Part shown: positions 1 through 5,460 of the stretch, piece after piece
Numbering within the stretch: position 1 is the stretch's first letter
How the letters are laid out: each line of letters begins with the position of its first letter
NCBI GenBank assembly: GCA_958407555.1
Contig: CATYJC010000064.1
Location: forward strand, 1-9,949
Reading direction: 5' to 3'
Length of the DNA stretch: 9,949 nucleotides
Source of the DNA: an uncultured Collinsella sp.
GTDB taxonomy: Bacteria > Actinomycetota > Coriobacteriia > Coriobacteriales > Coriobacteriaceae
Notes under the pieces: model-generated
Seen by the model: the letters and a program-made list of their open reading frames with translations, nothing else
What the model was told of the DNA's origin: nothing
Database searches by the model: none
Made by a program: the position numbers and the translations under genes

Positions 1-222
1 TCCGATTCGTAAGTTTGCATAAAAGCGAGCCTTTCGTTTCGAAATTGTTTCAGACGTTATAACCATCAACTCGTAGTCAGGCGTATTTTCGCAGGATTGG
101 CGCGCGTTTGCATCTTCATTCACAAAGTAATGAAAAAACTTTTCAGAAATATGAATTTGTCGCTTGTACAGCAGGCACTTTAGCGTAATATAGCGACCAT
201 CGAAAACGGAGACGGAAAAACA
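1..222. other. Intergenic region upstream of the argG leader, no gene seen
   Basis: No ORF with a plausible ribosome binding site was found on either strand. The stretch is more AT-rich than the coding sequence around it, as expected for a regulatory region. A weak promoter-like pair is present, TTGTAC at 164-169 and TAATAT at 186-191 with a 16-base spacer, but the -35 matches consensus at only three positions. Isolated TGAAT and ATTCA half-sites occur (for example 152-156 and 117-121) but are not arranged as an ArgR box. Confidence 0.5.
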
Positions 223-252
223 ACCGTTTACCGAGGAAAAGGTACCGTTTAC
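223..252 (+). repeat. Two 9-bp direct repeats spaced by two helical turns
   Basis: ACCGTTTAC occurs at 223-231 and again at 244-252, exactly 21 bases start to start, so both copies would face the same side of the DNA helix. They lie immediately upstream of a -10-like TATAAG (255-260) and just before the leader ORF. This arrangement suits a regulator bound as a dimer or as two monomers at the -35 region. No protein is identified, and the sequence does not match an ARG box that I recognise. Confidence 0.4.
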
Positions 253-266
253 GATATAAGAATTGC
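232..266 (+). promoter_or_regulatory. Candidate promoter for the argG leader transcript
   Basis: TATAAG at 255-260 matches the -10 consensus at five of six positions. It would place the transcription start near 267, about 28 bases ahead of the leader ORF. No good -35 sits 16-18 bases upstream; instead the region is occupied by the second ACCGTTTAC repeat, which could point to activator dependence. The alternative is the weak pair at 164-191. Confidence 0.3.
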
Positions 267-294
267 GCCCGGCGATAGGTGAAAGGAGAGGCAG

Positions 295-369
295 ATGCAG
301 TTCGTAAAGATCATCACTACTGCAGACAATGCCATCCGACGCCAGCGCGCAATTTCCCGACGACGATAA
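295..369 (+). CDS. Putative arginine-rich leader peptide of argG (24 aa)
   Basis: This is a 24-codon ORF preceded by GAAAGGAG (281-288), six bases before the ATG and as good as any ribosome binding site in the window. It is too short for ordinary gene finders. Six of the 24 residues are arginine: codons at 337 (CGA), 340 (CGC), 346 (CGC), and three consecutive CGA codons at 358-366 directly before the TAA stop. CGA is striking because all 12 arginines of the argG gene downstream use CGC or CGT. The codon cluster lies inside sequence that can pair with downstream RNA (356-364 with 421-429, and 362-367 with 372-377), so ribosome position would alter folding. No peptide function is expected; the role would be to sense charged arginyl-tRNA. 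The peptide assignment is inference, while the ORF, binding site and codons are directly visible. A chance ORF remains possible. Confidence 0.65.
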   Translation: MQFVKIITTADNAIRRQRAISRRR

Positions 370-480
370 CAATCGTCTCTGTCCGCATGGGGCGAATTGC
401 CTCAACAGAGTCATTTTGAGGTCGTTGGGTTTTAGCACGACATTGCTGCATGTTTCTAGGGCATGTATGTGCTGATTTTT
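356..480 (+). promoter_or_regulatory. Candidate transcription attenuator of argG
   Basis: Several pairings visible by eye exclude one another. Hairpin A is 377-382 with 405-410, enclosing 388-393 with 399-404. Hairpin B is 400-405 with 416-421, which shares bases with A. Pairing D is 421-425 with 437-441. Pairing E is 356-364 with 421-429, nine base pairs with one G-U, covering the triple CGA. Terminator-like hairpin C is at 434-473 with a U-run. One consistent reading follows. A ribosome stalled at arginine codons leaves 377-382 free, so A forms, B is blocked, D forms and C is broken, giving read-through into argG. A ribosome that reaches the stop covers 377-382, so B forms, D is blocked and C terminates. 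E would protect the terminator when the leader is untranslated. The pairings are seen; the mechanism is inferred. Confidence 0.5.
434..480 (+). terminator. Putative conditional terminator in the argG leader
   Basis: The outer stem 434-438 pairs with 469-473 (AGCAC with GTGCT). An inner stem of 447-452 with 462-467, or alternatively 440-443 with 463-466, completes the hairpin. Five T residues follow at 476-480. The stem is interrupted, so it is weaker than the constitutive terminators elsewhere in the window, as expected if it must compete with an antiterminator. It ends 95 bases before argG. Confidence 0.45.
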
Positions 481-574
481 GCTATTTAACCTGATATTGC
501 ACCGTATATGACCTTGAAATGACTTGCAACTGACCGATGTTCTAACTAGCTACCAAGGGCGAAAGGAAACAGCC

Positions 575-1801
575 ATGAGCAAGGAAAAAGTCGTTCTCGC
601 ATATTCCGGTGGTCTTGATACATCCGTATGTGTCAAGTGGCTCCAGGACGAGAAGAATCTCGATGTCGTTTGCGTCTGCGGCAACGTGGGCCAGGAGGAG
701 ACCGGCCTGGATGCCAAGAAGCAGAAGGCGCTCGACCTGGGCGTTCTCGATTGCCAGGTGCTCGACCTGCGCGACGAGTTCTCCGATGAGTTCCTGACTA
801 AGGCCATCGCCGCAAATTCCATGTACGAGAACAAGTACCCGCTGCTCTCCGCCCTGTCTCGCCCGCTGCTCGCCAAGAAGCTTGTCGAGGTCGCTCACGA
901 GTTTGGCGCGACCTACGTCGCCCACGGCTGCACCGGCAAGGGTAACGACCAGGTTCGTTTTGAGGCTGCGGTCAAGGCCCTCGACCCCGAGCTCAAGGTT
1001 ATCGCCCCCGTTCGCGAGTGGGATCTGAAGTGCCGTCCCGACGAGGTCGCCTATGCCCACGCCCACAACGTGCCGGTTCCCGAGGGTGCCAACGACAACC
1101 CCTATTCCATCGACGACAACCTGTGGGGTCGTGCCATTGAGTGTGGCCACCTGGAGGACCCCTGGAATGAGCCGCTCGACGACGCCTGGGTTATGACCAA
1201 GAATCCCGAGGACACGCCCGACACCCCGACGTATACCGAGATTGAGTTTGAGGTCGGCAAGCCCGTCGCCGTCGACGGCAAGAAGATGAAGCTCTCCGAG
1301 ATCGTCATCGCCCTCAATAAGATTGCGGGCGACAACGGCTTTGGCCGTCTCGACCTGGTCGAGGATCGTCTGGTGGGCCTCAAGAGCCGCGAGTGCTATG
1401 AGGTTCCCGGCGCCCTGACGCTCATTACCGCCCATAAGGCACTCGAGGACATTTGCGTTGAGGGCGACCTGCTCAAGACTAAGATTAAGCTCGAGCAGGA
1501 TTGGGCCACCGCCGTGTACAACGGCCAGTGGTACAGCCCACTCAAAAACGCGCTCGACGCCTTTATGGCCGACACCCAGAAGTTCGTGACCGGCACCGTC
1601 CGTCTGAAGTTCTTTAAGGGCAACTGCCATGTCGTCGGCCGCAAGAGCCCCTTCAGCCTCTATGACTACGGTCTGGCCACCTACGACCGCGACACCACGT
1701 TTGACGAGAAGGCCAGCGCCGGCTTTATCGAGATCGATACGCTGTCGCTCAAGACGTGGGCTAAGGTCCAGGGTCCCAGCTCCGCTGCCGTTCAGGCTTA
1801 A
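575..1801 (+). CDS. argG: Argininosuccinate synthase
   Basis: ArgG joins citrulline and aspartate at the cost of ATP to give argininosuccinate, the penultimate step of arginine synthesis, in the cytosol. The 408-residue product has the usual family length. Near the N terminus is the ATP pyrophosphatase P-loop with SGGLDT (residues 11-16). The conserved block GCTGKGNDQVRFE (residues 118-130) contributes to binding citrulline and aspartate. YPLLSALSRPLLAK and the ECGHLEDPW segment are also typical of the family. The ATG at 575 is chosen because GAAAGGA (561-567) sits seven bases ahead and the protein then begins at the normal MSKEKVVLAYSGG position; a TTG at 524 has no binding site and adds non-conserved residues. 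The gene follows a candidate arginine attenuator and is followed by a strong hairpin at 1955-1984. Codon use is typical of its neighbours. Confidence 0.98.
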   Translation: MSKEKVVLAYSGGLDTSVCVKWLQDEKNLDVVCVCGNVGQEETGLDAKKQKALDLGVLDCQVLDLRDEFSDEFLTKAIAANSMYENKYPLLSALSRPLLAKKLVEVAHEFGATYVAHGCTGKGNDQVRFEAAVKALDPELKVIAPVREWDLKCRPDEVAYAHAHNVPVPEGANDNPYSIDDNLWGRAIECGHLEDPWNEPLDDAWVMTKNPEDTPDTPTYTEIEFEVGKPVAVDGKKMKLSEIVIALNKIAGDNGFGRLDLVEDRLVGLKSRECYEVPGALTLITAHKALEDICVEGDLLKTKIKLEQDWATAVYNGQWYSPLKNALDAFMADTQKFVTGTVRLKFFKGNCHVVGRKSPFSLYDYGLATYDRDTTFDEKASAGFIEIDTLSLKTWAKVQGPSSAAVQA

Positions 1802-1954
1802 GCCTTCCTTCCCTTGGTATCCGCGCGGCCCATCCGCGTGATACATAACGGGCGCACGGGGTCCCTACCTTTCGTTATGCTTGCTGACACTTCTTAACAT
1901 CGGTGGCCCCTACGTTCCGCCCGCATATATGATGCCGCGTCTGCGGCTGAGTCC
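1802..1954 (+). other. argG 3' untranslated region with an inverted repeat
   Basis: No convincing gene is present. A 7-bp inverted repeat, CATAACG at 1844-1850 and CGTTATG at 1873-1879, could form a hairpin with a 22-base loop. It lacks a U-run and is not a typical terminator. Confidence 0.4.
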
Positions 1955-1990
1955 GAGCCCCGCCGGGGTTGTCCGGCGGGGCTCCTTCTA
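1955..1990 (+). terminator. Strong hairpin terminator after argG
   Basis: Bases 1955-1966 pair perfectly with 1973-1984 (12 base pairs, GC-rich, loop GGTTGT). The following sequence CTTCTATC is only moderately T-rich. The hairpin most likely ends the argG transcript, separating it from argH. Confidence 0.75.
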
Positions 1991-2034
1991 TCAATTTGGC
2001 GGCTCTGCGCCTATATATATGAGGAGTATCCATT

Positions 2035-2205
2035 ATGTTCCATGCTATCGCGCATGCTTTACTTGCCCTCGCGCCCGAGTTCGATGTTGCAAAGGTCGAG
2101 GACGTTCCTATGAGCCTGAAGGCCTGGATCGATGGTTCGCAGGGCAACATCCGGAGGGAGACGTTGGGCGCCAAGTGCATGGCGCGTCACTTCTTTACAA
2201 ATTAG
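2035..2205 (+). CDS. Small unrecognised ORF upstream of argH (56 aa)
   Basis: I do not recognise this protein. The ORF begins with ATG eight bases after GAGGAG (2021-2026), a good binding site, and ends with TAG at 2203-2205. The product starts MFHAIAHALLALAPEF, a mildly hydrophobic stretch too short and too polar to be a clear signal peptide or membrane segment. The middle is acidic (VAKVEDV) and the C-terminal half basic. It carries tandem CGG-AGG arginine codons (residues 40-41), both unlike the CGC/CGT used in argG. It lies between the argG terminator and argH, so it could be a real small protein, a second leader peptide for argH, or chance. Conservation of the frame in relatives would decide; I favour translated but of unknown role. 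Confidence 0.45.
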   Translation: MFHAIAHALLALAPEFDVAKVEDVPMSLKAWIDGSQGNIRRETLGAKCMARHFFTN

Positions 2206-2300
2206 CTACATGGCCCCGCGCACGGTGGGGAATGTGTAAAACTAGCGGTTGATAAATCGCTTTAGCGACAGGGCGCATTGCTTTGGGCGCTTGTTTTGGT
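2206..2300 (+). promoter_or_regulatory. Structured leader before argH with a terminator-like hairpin
   Basis: Three hairpins can be drawn. The first is 2208-2235 (ACAT with ATGT enclosing CCCC with GGGG). The second is 2244-2250 with 2255-2261 (seven pairs including one G-U, GATA loop). The third is 2271-2276 with 2287-2292 (two G-U pairs), followed by GTTTT at 2293-2297. AGCG at 2264-2267 can instead pair with CGCT at 2288-2291, overlapping the third hairpin. The third hairpin resembles a weak terminator placed just ahead of the argH ribosome binding site, so conditional read-through is possible. No promoter for argH was clearly located. Confidence 0.3.
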
Positions 2301-2323
2301 ATTTGATGAAAGGGGACGGTTCC

Positions 2324-3754
2324 ATGGCTCTTTGGGGCGGTCGTTTTGAGGCGGGCGTGGCCGAGGTCACGCAGGAGTTTGGCGCGTCGCTGCCGGTCGA
2401 CAAACATCTCTATAAGCAGGATATCGCCGGATCTAAGGCACATGCCAAGATGCTGGCGGCCCAGGGCATTATCAGCGCCGAGGACGAGCAGGCGATTGCC
2501 GAGGGTCTGACCGCAATCGAACAGGATATCGATGCCGGCAACTTCACCTTCGATATCAACGACGAGGACATTCATATGTCCATCGAGAGCGAGCTGACGC
2601 TTCGCATCGGCGAGGCTGGTAAGCGCCTGCATACCGGGCGTTCGCGCAACGACCAGGTGGCGACCGATACGCGCCTGGGCGTCAAGGCGCTGGCTAAGGA
2701 GCTCATGGAGGCCAATCTTGAACTGCGCCATGTGCTGGTGGATGCGGCCAAAAAGTATGACAAGGTGATTCTGCCGGGCTACACGCACATGCAGCATGCT
2801 CAGCCCGTGCTGCTGTCGCATCATCTGCTGGCGTATTCCTGGATGTTCGCGCGCGACTTTACACGCCTGCGGGCCGCCTTTGACGCCGCCGACAACTGCC
2901 CACTGGGCGCTGCCGCGCTTGCCGGTACGAGCTATCCGCTCGATCGTCAGATGACGGCTGCCGAACTTGGCTTTGCGGGCGTGATTCCCAACTCGCTCGA
3001 TGCGGTTTCCGACCGTGATTTCCTGCTCGATCTGCATTACGCCGGTTCCGTCATGGCCATGCACCTGTCGCGCCTTTCCGAGGAGATCGTGCTGTGGTCG
3101 AGCTCCGAATTTGGCTTTATCACGCTTTCCGACTCGTACTCCACTGGCTCGTCCATCATGCCGCAGAAGAAGAATCCCGACTTTGCCGAGCTTATCCGCG
3201 GCAAGAGCGGCCGAGTCTATGGCAACCTGGTGCAGCTGCTCGTGACCATGAAGGGCTTGCCGCTCGCTTATAACAAGGACTTGCAGGAGGACAAGGAGGG
3301 CGCCCTCGATACTGCCTATACGCTCATGCAGTGCCTGTCGGTTATGGCCGGAATGATTTCGACCTGGACTGTCAACGAGGACGCCATGGCGCGCGAGTGC
3401 GGTGTGGGGCACCTTGCCGCCACCGATGTTGCCGATTACCTGGCCAAGCGCGGTCTGCCGTTCCGCGAGGCACATGCCGTGGTGGGTCATCTGGTCCTGA
3501 TGTGTGAGAAGCGCGGCTGCAATCTTGAGGACCTGCCGTTTGAGGTGTTCCAGGAGGCGAGCCCGCTCTTTGAGCACGACATTACCGAGGCGCTCGACAT
3601 CCCGTCGATTGTCGCCGCGCGTACGACCGAGGGCGGCACCGCTCCTGCCGCCGTTGCCGTGCAGCTGCAGCGTGCCGAGGCGCAGCTCGTGGCCGACGAG
3701 GGCGTGTTTGGATCGCTGACTAAGGTCGTCGAGATGGGCCACGGGGCAAAGTAA
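2324..3754 (+). CDS. argH: Argininosuccinate lyase
   Basis: ArgH splits argininosuccinate into arginine and fumarate, the final step of arginine synthesis; it acts as a cytosolic homotetramer of the fumarase/aspartase superfamily. The 476-residue product is slightly longer than usual. It opens with the family start MALWGGRFE. It contains DEDIHMSIE (80-88), the substrate-binding LHTGRSRNDQ (102-111), GYTHMQHAQP (152-161) with the conserved histidine at 158, and the superfamily signature GSSIMPQKKNPDFAEL (275-290) with the mobile-loop catalytic serine. The ATG at 2324 is preceded by AAAGGGG (2309-2315) at eight bases; an upstream ATG at 2306 overlaps that binding site and a TTG at 2249 extends into non-conserved sequence. 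It follows argG but is separated from it by a terminator and a 56-codon ORF, so the two are probably controlled separately. Confidence 0.98.
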   Translation: MALWGGRFEAGVAEVTQEFGASLPVDKHLYKQDIAGSKAHAKMLAAQGIISAEDEQAIAEGLTAIEQDIDAGNFTFDINDEDIHMSIESELTLRIGEAGKRLHTGRSRNDQVATDTRLGVKALAKELMEANLELRHVLVDAAKKYDKVILPGYTHMQHAQPVLLSHHLLAYSWMFARDFTRLRAAFDAADNCPLGAAALAGTSYPLDRQMTAAELGFAGVIPNSLDAVSDRDFLLDLHYAGSVMAMHLSRLSEEIVLWSSSEFGFITLSDSYSTGSSIMPQKKNPDFAELIRGKSGRVYGNLVQLLVTMKGLPLAYNKDLQEDKEGALDTAYTLMQCLSVMAGMISTWTVNEDAMARECGVGHLAATDVADYLAKRGLPFREAHAVVGHLVLMCEKRGCNLEDLPFEVFQEASPLFEHDITEALDIPSIVAARTTEGGTAPAAVAVQLQRAEAQLVADEGVFGSLTKVVEMGHGAK

Positions 3755-3805
3755 GGGTTTGGCTGAAGCGGCTTTGGCCATTTATTGATAAATCGTTTTT
3801 GCTTT

Positions 3806-3843
3806 TACGGGCGTCTGCTGTTGCGGGCGCCCGTATTTTGTTT
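3806..3843 (+). terminator. Terminator of argH
   Basis: TACGGGCG at 3806-3813 pairs perfectly with CGCCCGTA at 3828-3835, followed by TTTTGTTT. This is a standard intrinsic terminator 52 bases after the argH stop. Confidence 0.85.
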
Positions 3844-4047
3844 CTATGGGGGAGGGGCTTGTCGAGAACTTCTGTAGGACCTTTGGGCAGGTTGTGAAGG
3901 GGGTACGTTCACGGGCGGCAACCGACCGTCCGCTCGGTTCGATGCGGTTGATGTGCGGTCGGATGGTACTCTAATCGGGCTTCGAAACAGAAGTGACACA
4001 TATGGAGCGCTTTAATAAATTGTAGCGTTTCAATATACAGCTTTTTG
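3844..4047. other. Spacer between argH and the ndk promoter
   Basis: No supported gene. A 7-bp inverted repeat (CCGACCG at 3922-3928, CGGTCGG at 3956-3962) sits inside flanking GTAC motifs (3903-3906 and 3966-3969 region), giving a possible folded element. The right part (from about 4000) becomes AT-rich, consistent with the promoter that follows. Confidence 0.35.
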
Positions 4048-4076
4048 TTTAACTGCAGCTAAAACTCTGTTACGAT
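4048..4076 (+). promoter_or_regulatory. Candidate ndk promoter
   Basis: TTTAAC (4048-4053) and TACGAT (4071-4076) are separated by 17 bases. The -10 is preceded by TGT, giving an extended -10 element (TGnTAnnAT). Transcription would start near 4083, about 57 bases ahead of the gene. Confidence 0.55.
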
Positions 4077-4139
4077 GCAGTCCAGGCGGGTGCCGGAATG
4101 GGACTTGGGCACGCGCGAACCTACTTGAAAGGCTACCTT

Positions 4140-4544
4140 ATGGCTATCGAGAAGACCTTCATCATGATTAAGCCCGACGCCGTGCGTGACCGTAAGATCG
4201 GCGAGATCGTCGCTCGCATTGAGCGTAGCGGCCTTGTCATCGAGCGCATGGAGATGACCACGCTCGAGCGCGCTACCGTCGAGGAGCACTACGCCCATCT
4301 GGCCGACAAGCCCTTCTTTGGCGGTCTCTGTGACTTTATGACGAGCGGTCCGGTCGTCAAGATGGTCGTTTCCGGTCTCTCCGCTGTCTCCAAGATGCGC
4401 ACCCTTATGGGTGCTACCAACCCGCTTGATGCTGCTCCCGGCACCATTCGCGGCGACTTCGCTGTCGATGTCAACGCCAACGTGATTCACGGCTCCGACT
4501 GCCTGGAGAACGCCGAGATCGAGGTCAAGCGCTTCTTTGGCTAA
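4140..4544 (+). CDS. ndk: Nucleoside diphosphate kinase
   Basis: Ndk moves the terminal phosphate from ATP to other nucleoside diphosphates through a phosphohistidine, balancing NTP and dNTP pools in the cytosol. The product is 134 residues, at the short end for the family. It starts EKTFIMIKPDAV with the conserved lysine at 11, has the RTLMGATNP segment (residues 87-95) and RGDF (104-107), and carries the active-site histidine at 117 within NVIHGSD. The usual serine after HGSD is cysteine here (121). The ATG at 4140 follows GAAAGG (4127-4132) by seven bases; an upstream in-frame start at 4098 has no binding site and adds sequence absent from the family. It is a single-gene unit with its own promoter and terminator. 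Confidence 0.97.
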   Translation: MAIEKTFIMIKPDAVRDRKIGEIVARIERSGLVIERMEMTTLERATVEEHYAHLADKPFFGGLCDFMTSGPVVKMVVSGLSAVSKMRTLMGATNPLDAAPGTIRGDFAVDVNANVIHGSDCLENAEIEVKRFFG

Positions 4545-4583
4545 ACCAGCTTTGACTCCTTAAAGCTGTTAGCGTGTGGCTTT

Positions 4584-4620
4584 GGCGCCGCTGAATTCCA
4601 TCCGCGGCGCCCTTTTTATT
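4584..4620 (+). terminator. Terminator of ndk
   Basis: GGCGCCGC at 4584-4591 pairs perfectly with GCGGCGCC at 4604-4611, followed by CTTTTTATT. A strong intrinsic terminator 40 bases after the ndk stop. Confidence 0.92.
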
Positions 4621-4622
4621 CC

Positions 4623-4655
4623 AGTAGATTTTTGGTAACCGCTTAGAAATCTACT
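4623..4655. repeat. 9-bp perfect inverted repeat between convergent genes
   Basis: AGTAGATTT (4623-4631) and AAATCTACT (4647-4655) form a perfect inverted repeat around a 15-base spacer. It lies between the ndk and rpiB terminators. It is AT-rich and lacks a U-run, so it is unlikely to be a terminator itself; it may only extend the 3' end structure of the rpiB transcript. Confidence 0.45.
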
Positions 4656-4659
4656 AAAG

Positions 4660-4694
4660 AGCCCCCGTCCGGATGTTTCTTCCGGGCGGGGGCT
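4660..4694 (-). terminator. Terminator of rpiB
   Basis: Bases 4660-4672 pair with 4682-4694 (13 pairs, one G-U, loop of nine). Read on the minus strand the stem is followed by CTTTAGTAGATTT, a modest T-rich tail. It begins 27 bases beyond the rpiB stop. Confidence 0.8.
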
Positions 4695-4721
4695 GGCGTT
4701 AGCGTATGGCTTTGTAGGTCT

Positions 4722-5189
4722 TTAGGCCTCGTCGACGACCTTGAGGCCGCGCGTGTGGTCGATCTCGTTGAGGAGGTTAACGCGACGCTCGTGGCGGCCG
4801 CCCTCAAACTCGGCGTCGAGCCACTCGTCGACGATCATCTTGGCGAGCTCGGAGCCCACGACGCGGGCGCCAAAGGCGAGCACGTTGGTATTGTTGTGCA
4901 TGCGCGAGAGCTTAGCGCTGAAGGGTTCGGAGCACACGACGGCGCGTACGCCCTCGACCTTGTTGGCAGCCAGGCTAATTCCGACACCGGTGCCACAGAT
5001 GAGGATGCCCAGGTCGACGTCGCCGTTGGCAACGGCCTTACCCACCTTGTATCCGGCGATGGGGTAGTCAAAGCTCTCGGAGGTGTCGGTGCCAAAGTTC
5101 ACGACCTCGCAGCCGCGCTCCTTCAGGTGCTCGGAGATGATGTTCTTGAGCTCGACGGCGGCATGGTCGTTGCCGATACCAATCTTCAT
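4722..5189 (-). CDS. rpiB: Ribose-5-phosphate isomerase B
   Basis: RpiB interconverts ribose 5-phosphate and ribulose 5-phosphate in the non-oxidative pentose phosphate pathway, in the cytosol. The 155-residue product matches the family length. It shows the N-terminal GIGNDHA with the conserved aspartate and histidine (8-9), the active-site CGTGVGISLAANK (65-77) with cysteine 65 as the catalytic base, the HNNTNVLAFGAR segment (98-109) with conserved histidine 98, and the C-terminal EGGRHERRV (129-137). The related LacA/LacB galactose-6-phosphate isomerases are usually paired genes and LacA lacks the catalytic cysteine, which argues for RpiB. The ATG is preceded by AGAGGA on the minus strand. 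It is convergent with ndk and divergent from the cysteine desulfidase-like gene, and is probably monocistronic. Confidence 0.95.
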   Translation of the reverse strand: MKIGIGNDHAAVELKNIISEHLKERGCEVVNFGTDTSESFDYPIAGYKVGKAVANGDVDLGILICGTGVGISLAANKVEGVRAVVCSEPFSAKLSRMHNNTNVLAFGARVVGSELAKMIVDEWLDAEFEGGRHERRVNLLNEIDHTRGLKVVDEA

Positions 5190-5270
5190 GAGTGGTTCCT
5201 CTCTGGTCCGTGCGGCGGAATTGCTAAAGGTTTTACCGCGTTCGACTGCATGATAGCGCGACTTTTGCGT

Positions 5271-5290
5271 AAACGCTCGGGCGTTTTTTG
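5271..5290 (+). terminator. Small terminator-like hairpin in the divergent spacer
   Basis: AAACGC (5271-5276) pairs with GCGTTT (5281-5286) around a TCGG tetraloop and is followed by further T residues. It points rightward, toward the gene at 5461, with no gene upstream that it could end. It may be a short attenuator, or part of the rpiB promoter region by chance. Confidence 0.3.
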
Positions 5291-5385
5291 GTCAAACGCT
5301 TTAGCATGCGACAAGACCGGCTTCGCATGAATGAATGCCGTCAGATTGCGCTTGAACGCCGTCCGTCGGAACCATGGTTGCGGTT

Positions 5386-5405
5386 TTTGATGCATTGTTA
5401 TCAAA
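5386..5405. promoter_or_regulatory. Palindromic operator candidate upstream of the cyuA-like gene
   Basis: TTTGAT (5386-5391) and ATCAAA (5400-5405) form a perfect 6-bp inverted repeat around eight bases. The half-sites resemble FNR/CRP-family sites, but the FNR spacer is four bases, so the regulator is not identified. It overlaps a promoter-like pair, TTGTTA (5395-5400) and TATTCT (5419-5424) with an 18-base spacer, and would fit a repressor. Confidence 0.35.
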
Positions 5406-5460
5406 TAAAAGAGCTAACTATTCTTGAGAGTCCAGCCCGTTATACAAGTAGGAGATACCT

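Noticed and set aside
112..160. Possible ArgR box upstream of argG
   Set aside because: TGAAT and ATTCA half-sites are present but are not spaced or oriented as an ARG box.
130..183. 17-codon ORF starting MKKLF upstream of the leader peptide
   Set aside because: No Shine-Dalgarno sequence at a usable distance and no relation to the downstream structures.
524..574. N-terminal extension of argG from a TTG at 524
   Set aside because: No ribosome binding site upstream and the extra residues lie before the conserved protein start; GAAAGGA is correctly placed for the ATG at 575.
542..1846. Long minus-strand ORF opposite argG
   Set aside because: A shadow produced by the strong GC third-position bias of argG. 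Its translation is low-complexity and resembles no family, and it has no binding site.
1881..2252. 123-codon plus-strand ORF between argG and argH
   Set aside because: It reads through the strong terminator hairpin, has no binding site and overlaps the better-supported 56-codon frame.
2195..3781. 528-codon minus-strand ORF opposite argH
   Set aside because: Same cause; it covers argH almost exactly, whose motifs are unambiguous on the plus strand.
3846..3974. 42-codon arginine-containing ORF after argH
   Set aside because: No ribosome binding site and it begins directly behind the argH terminator; ndk downstream has its own promoter.
4755..5330. Plus-strand ORF opposite rpiB
   Set aside because: The minus strand encodes a complete RpiB with its active-site cysteine motif; the plus frame is a shadow that runs into the divergent spacer.
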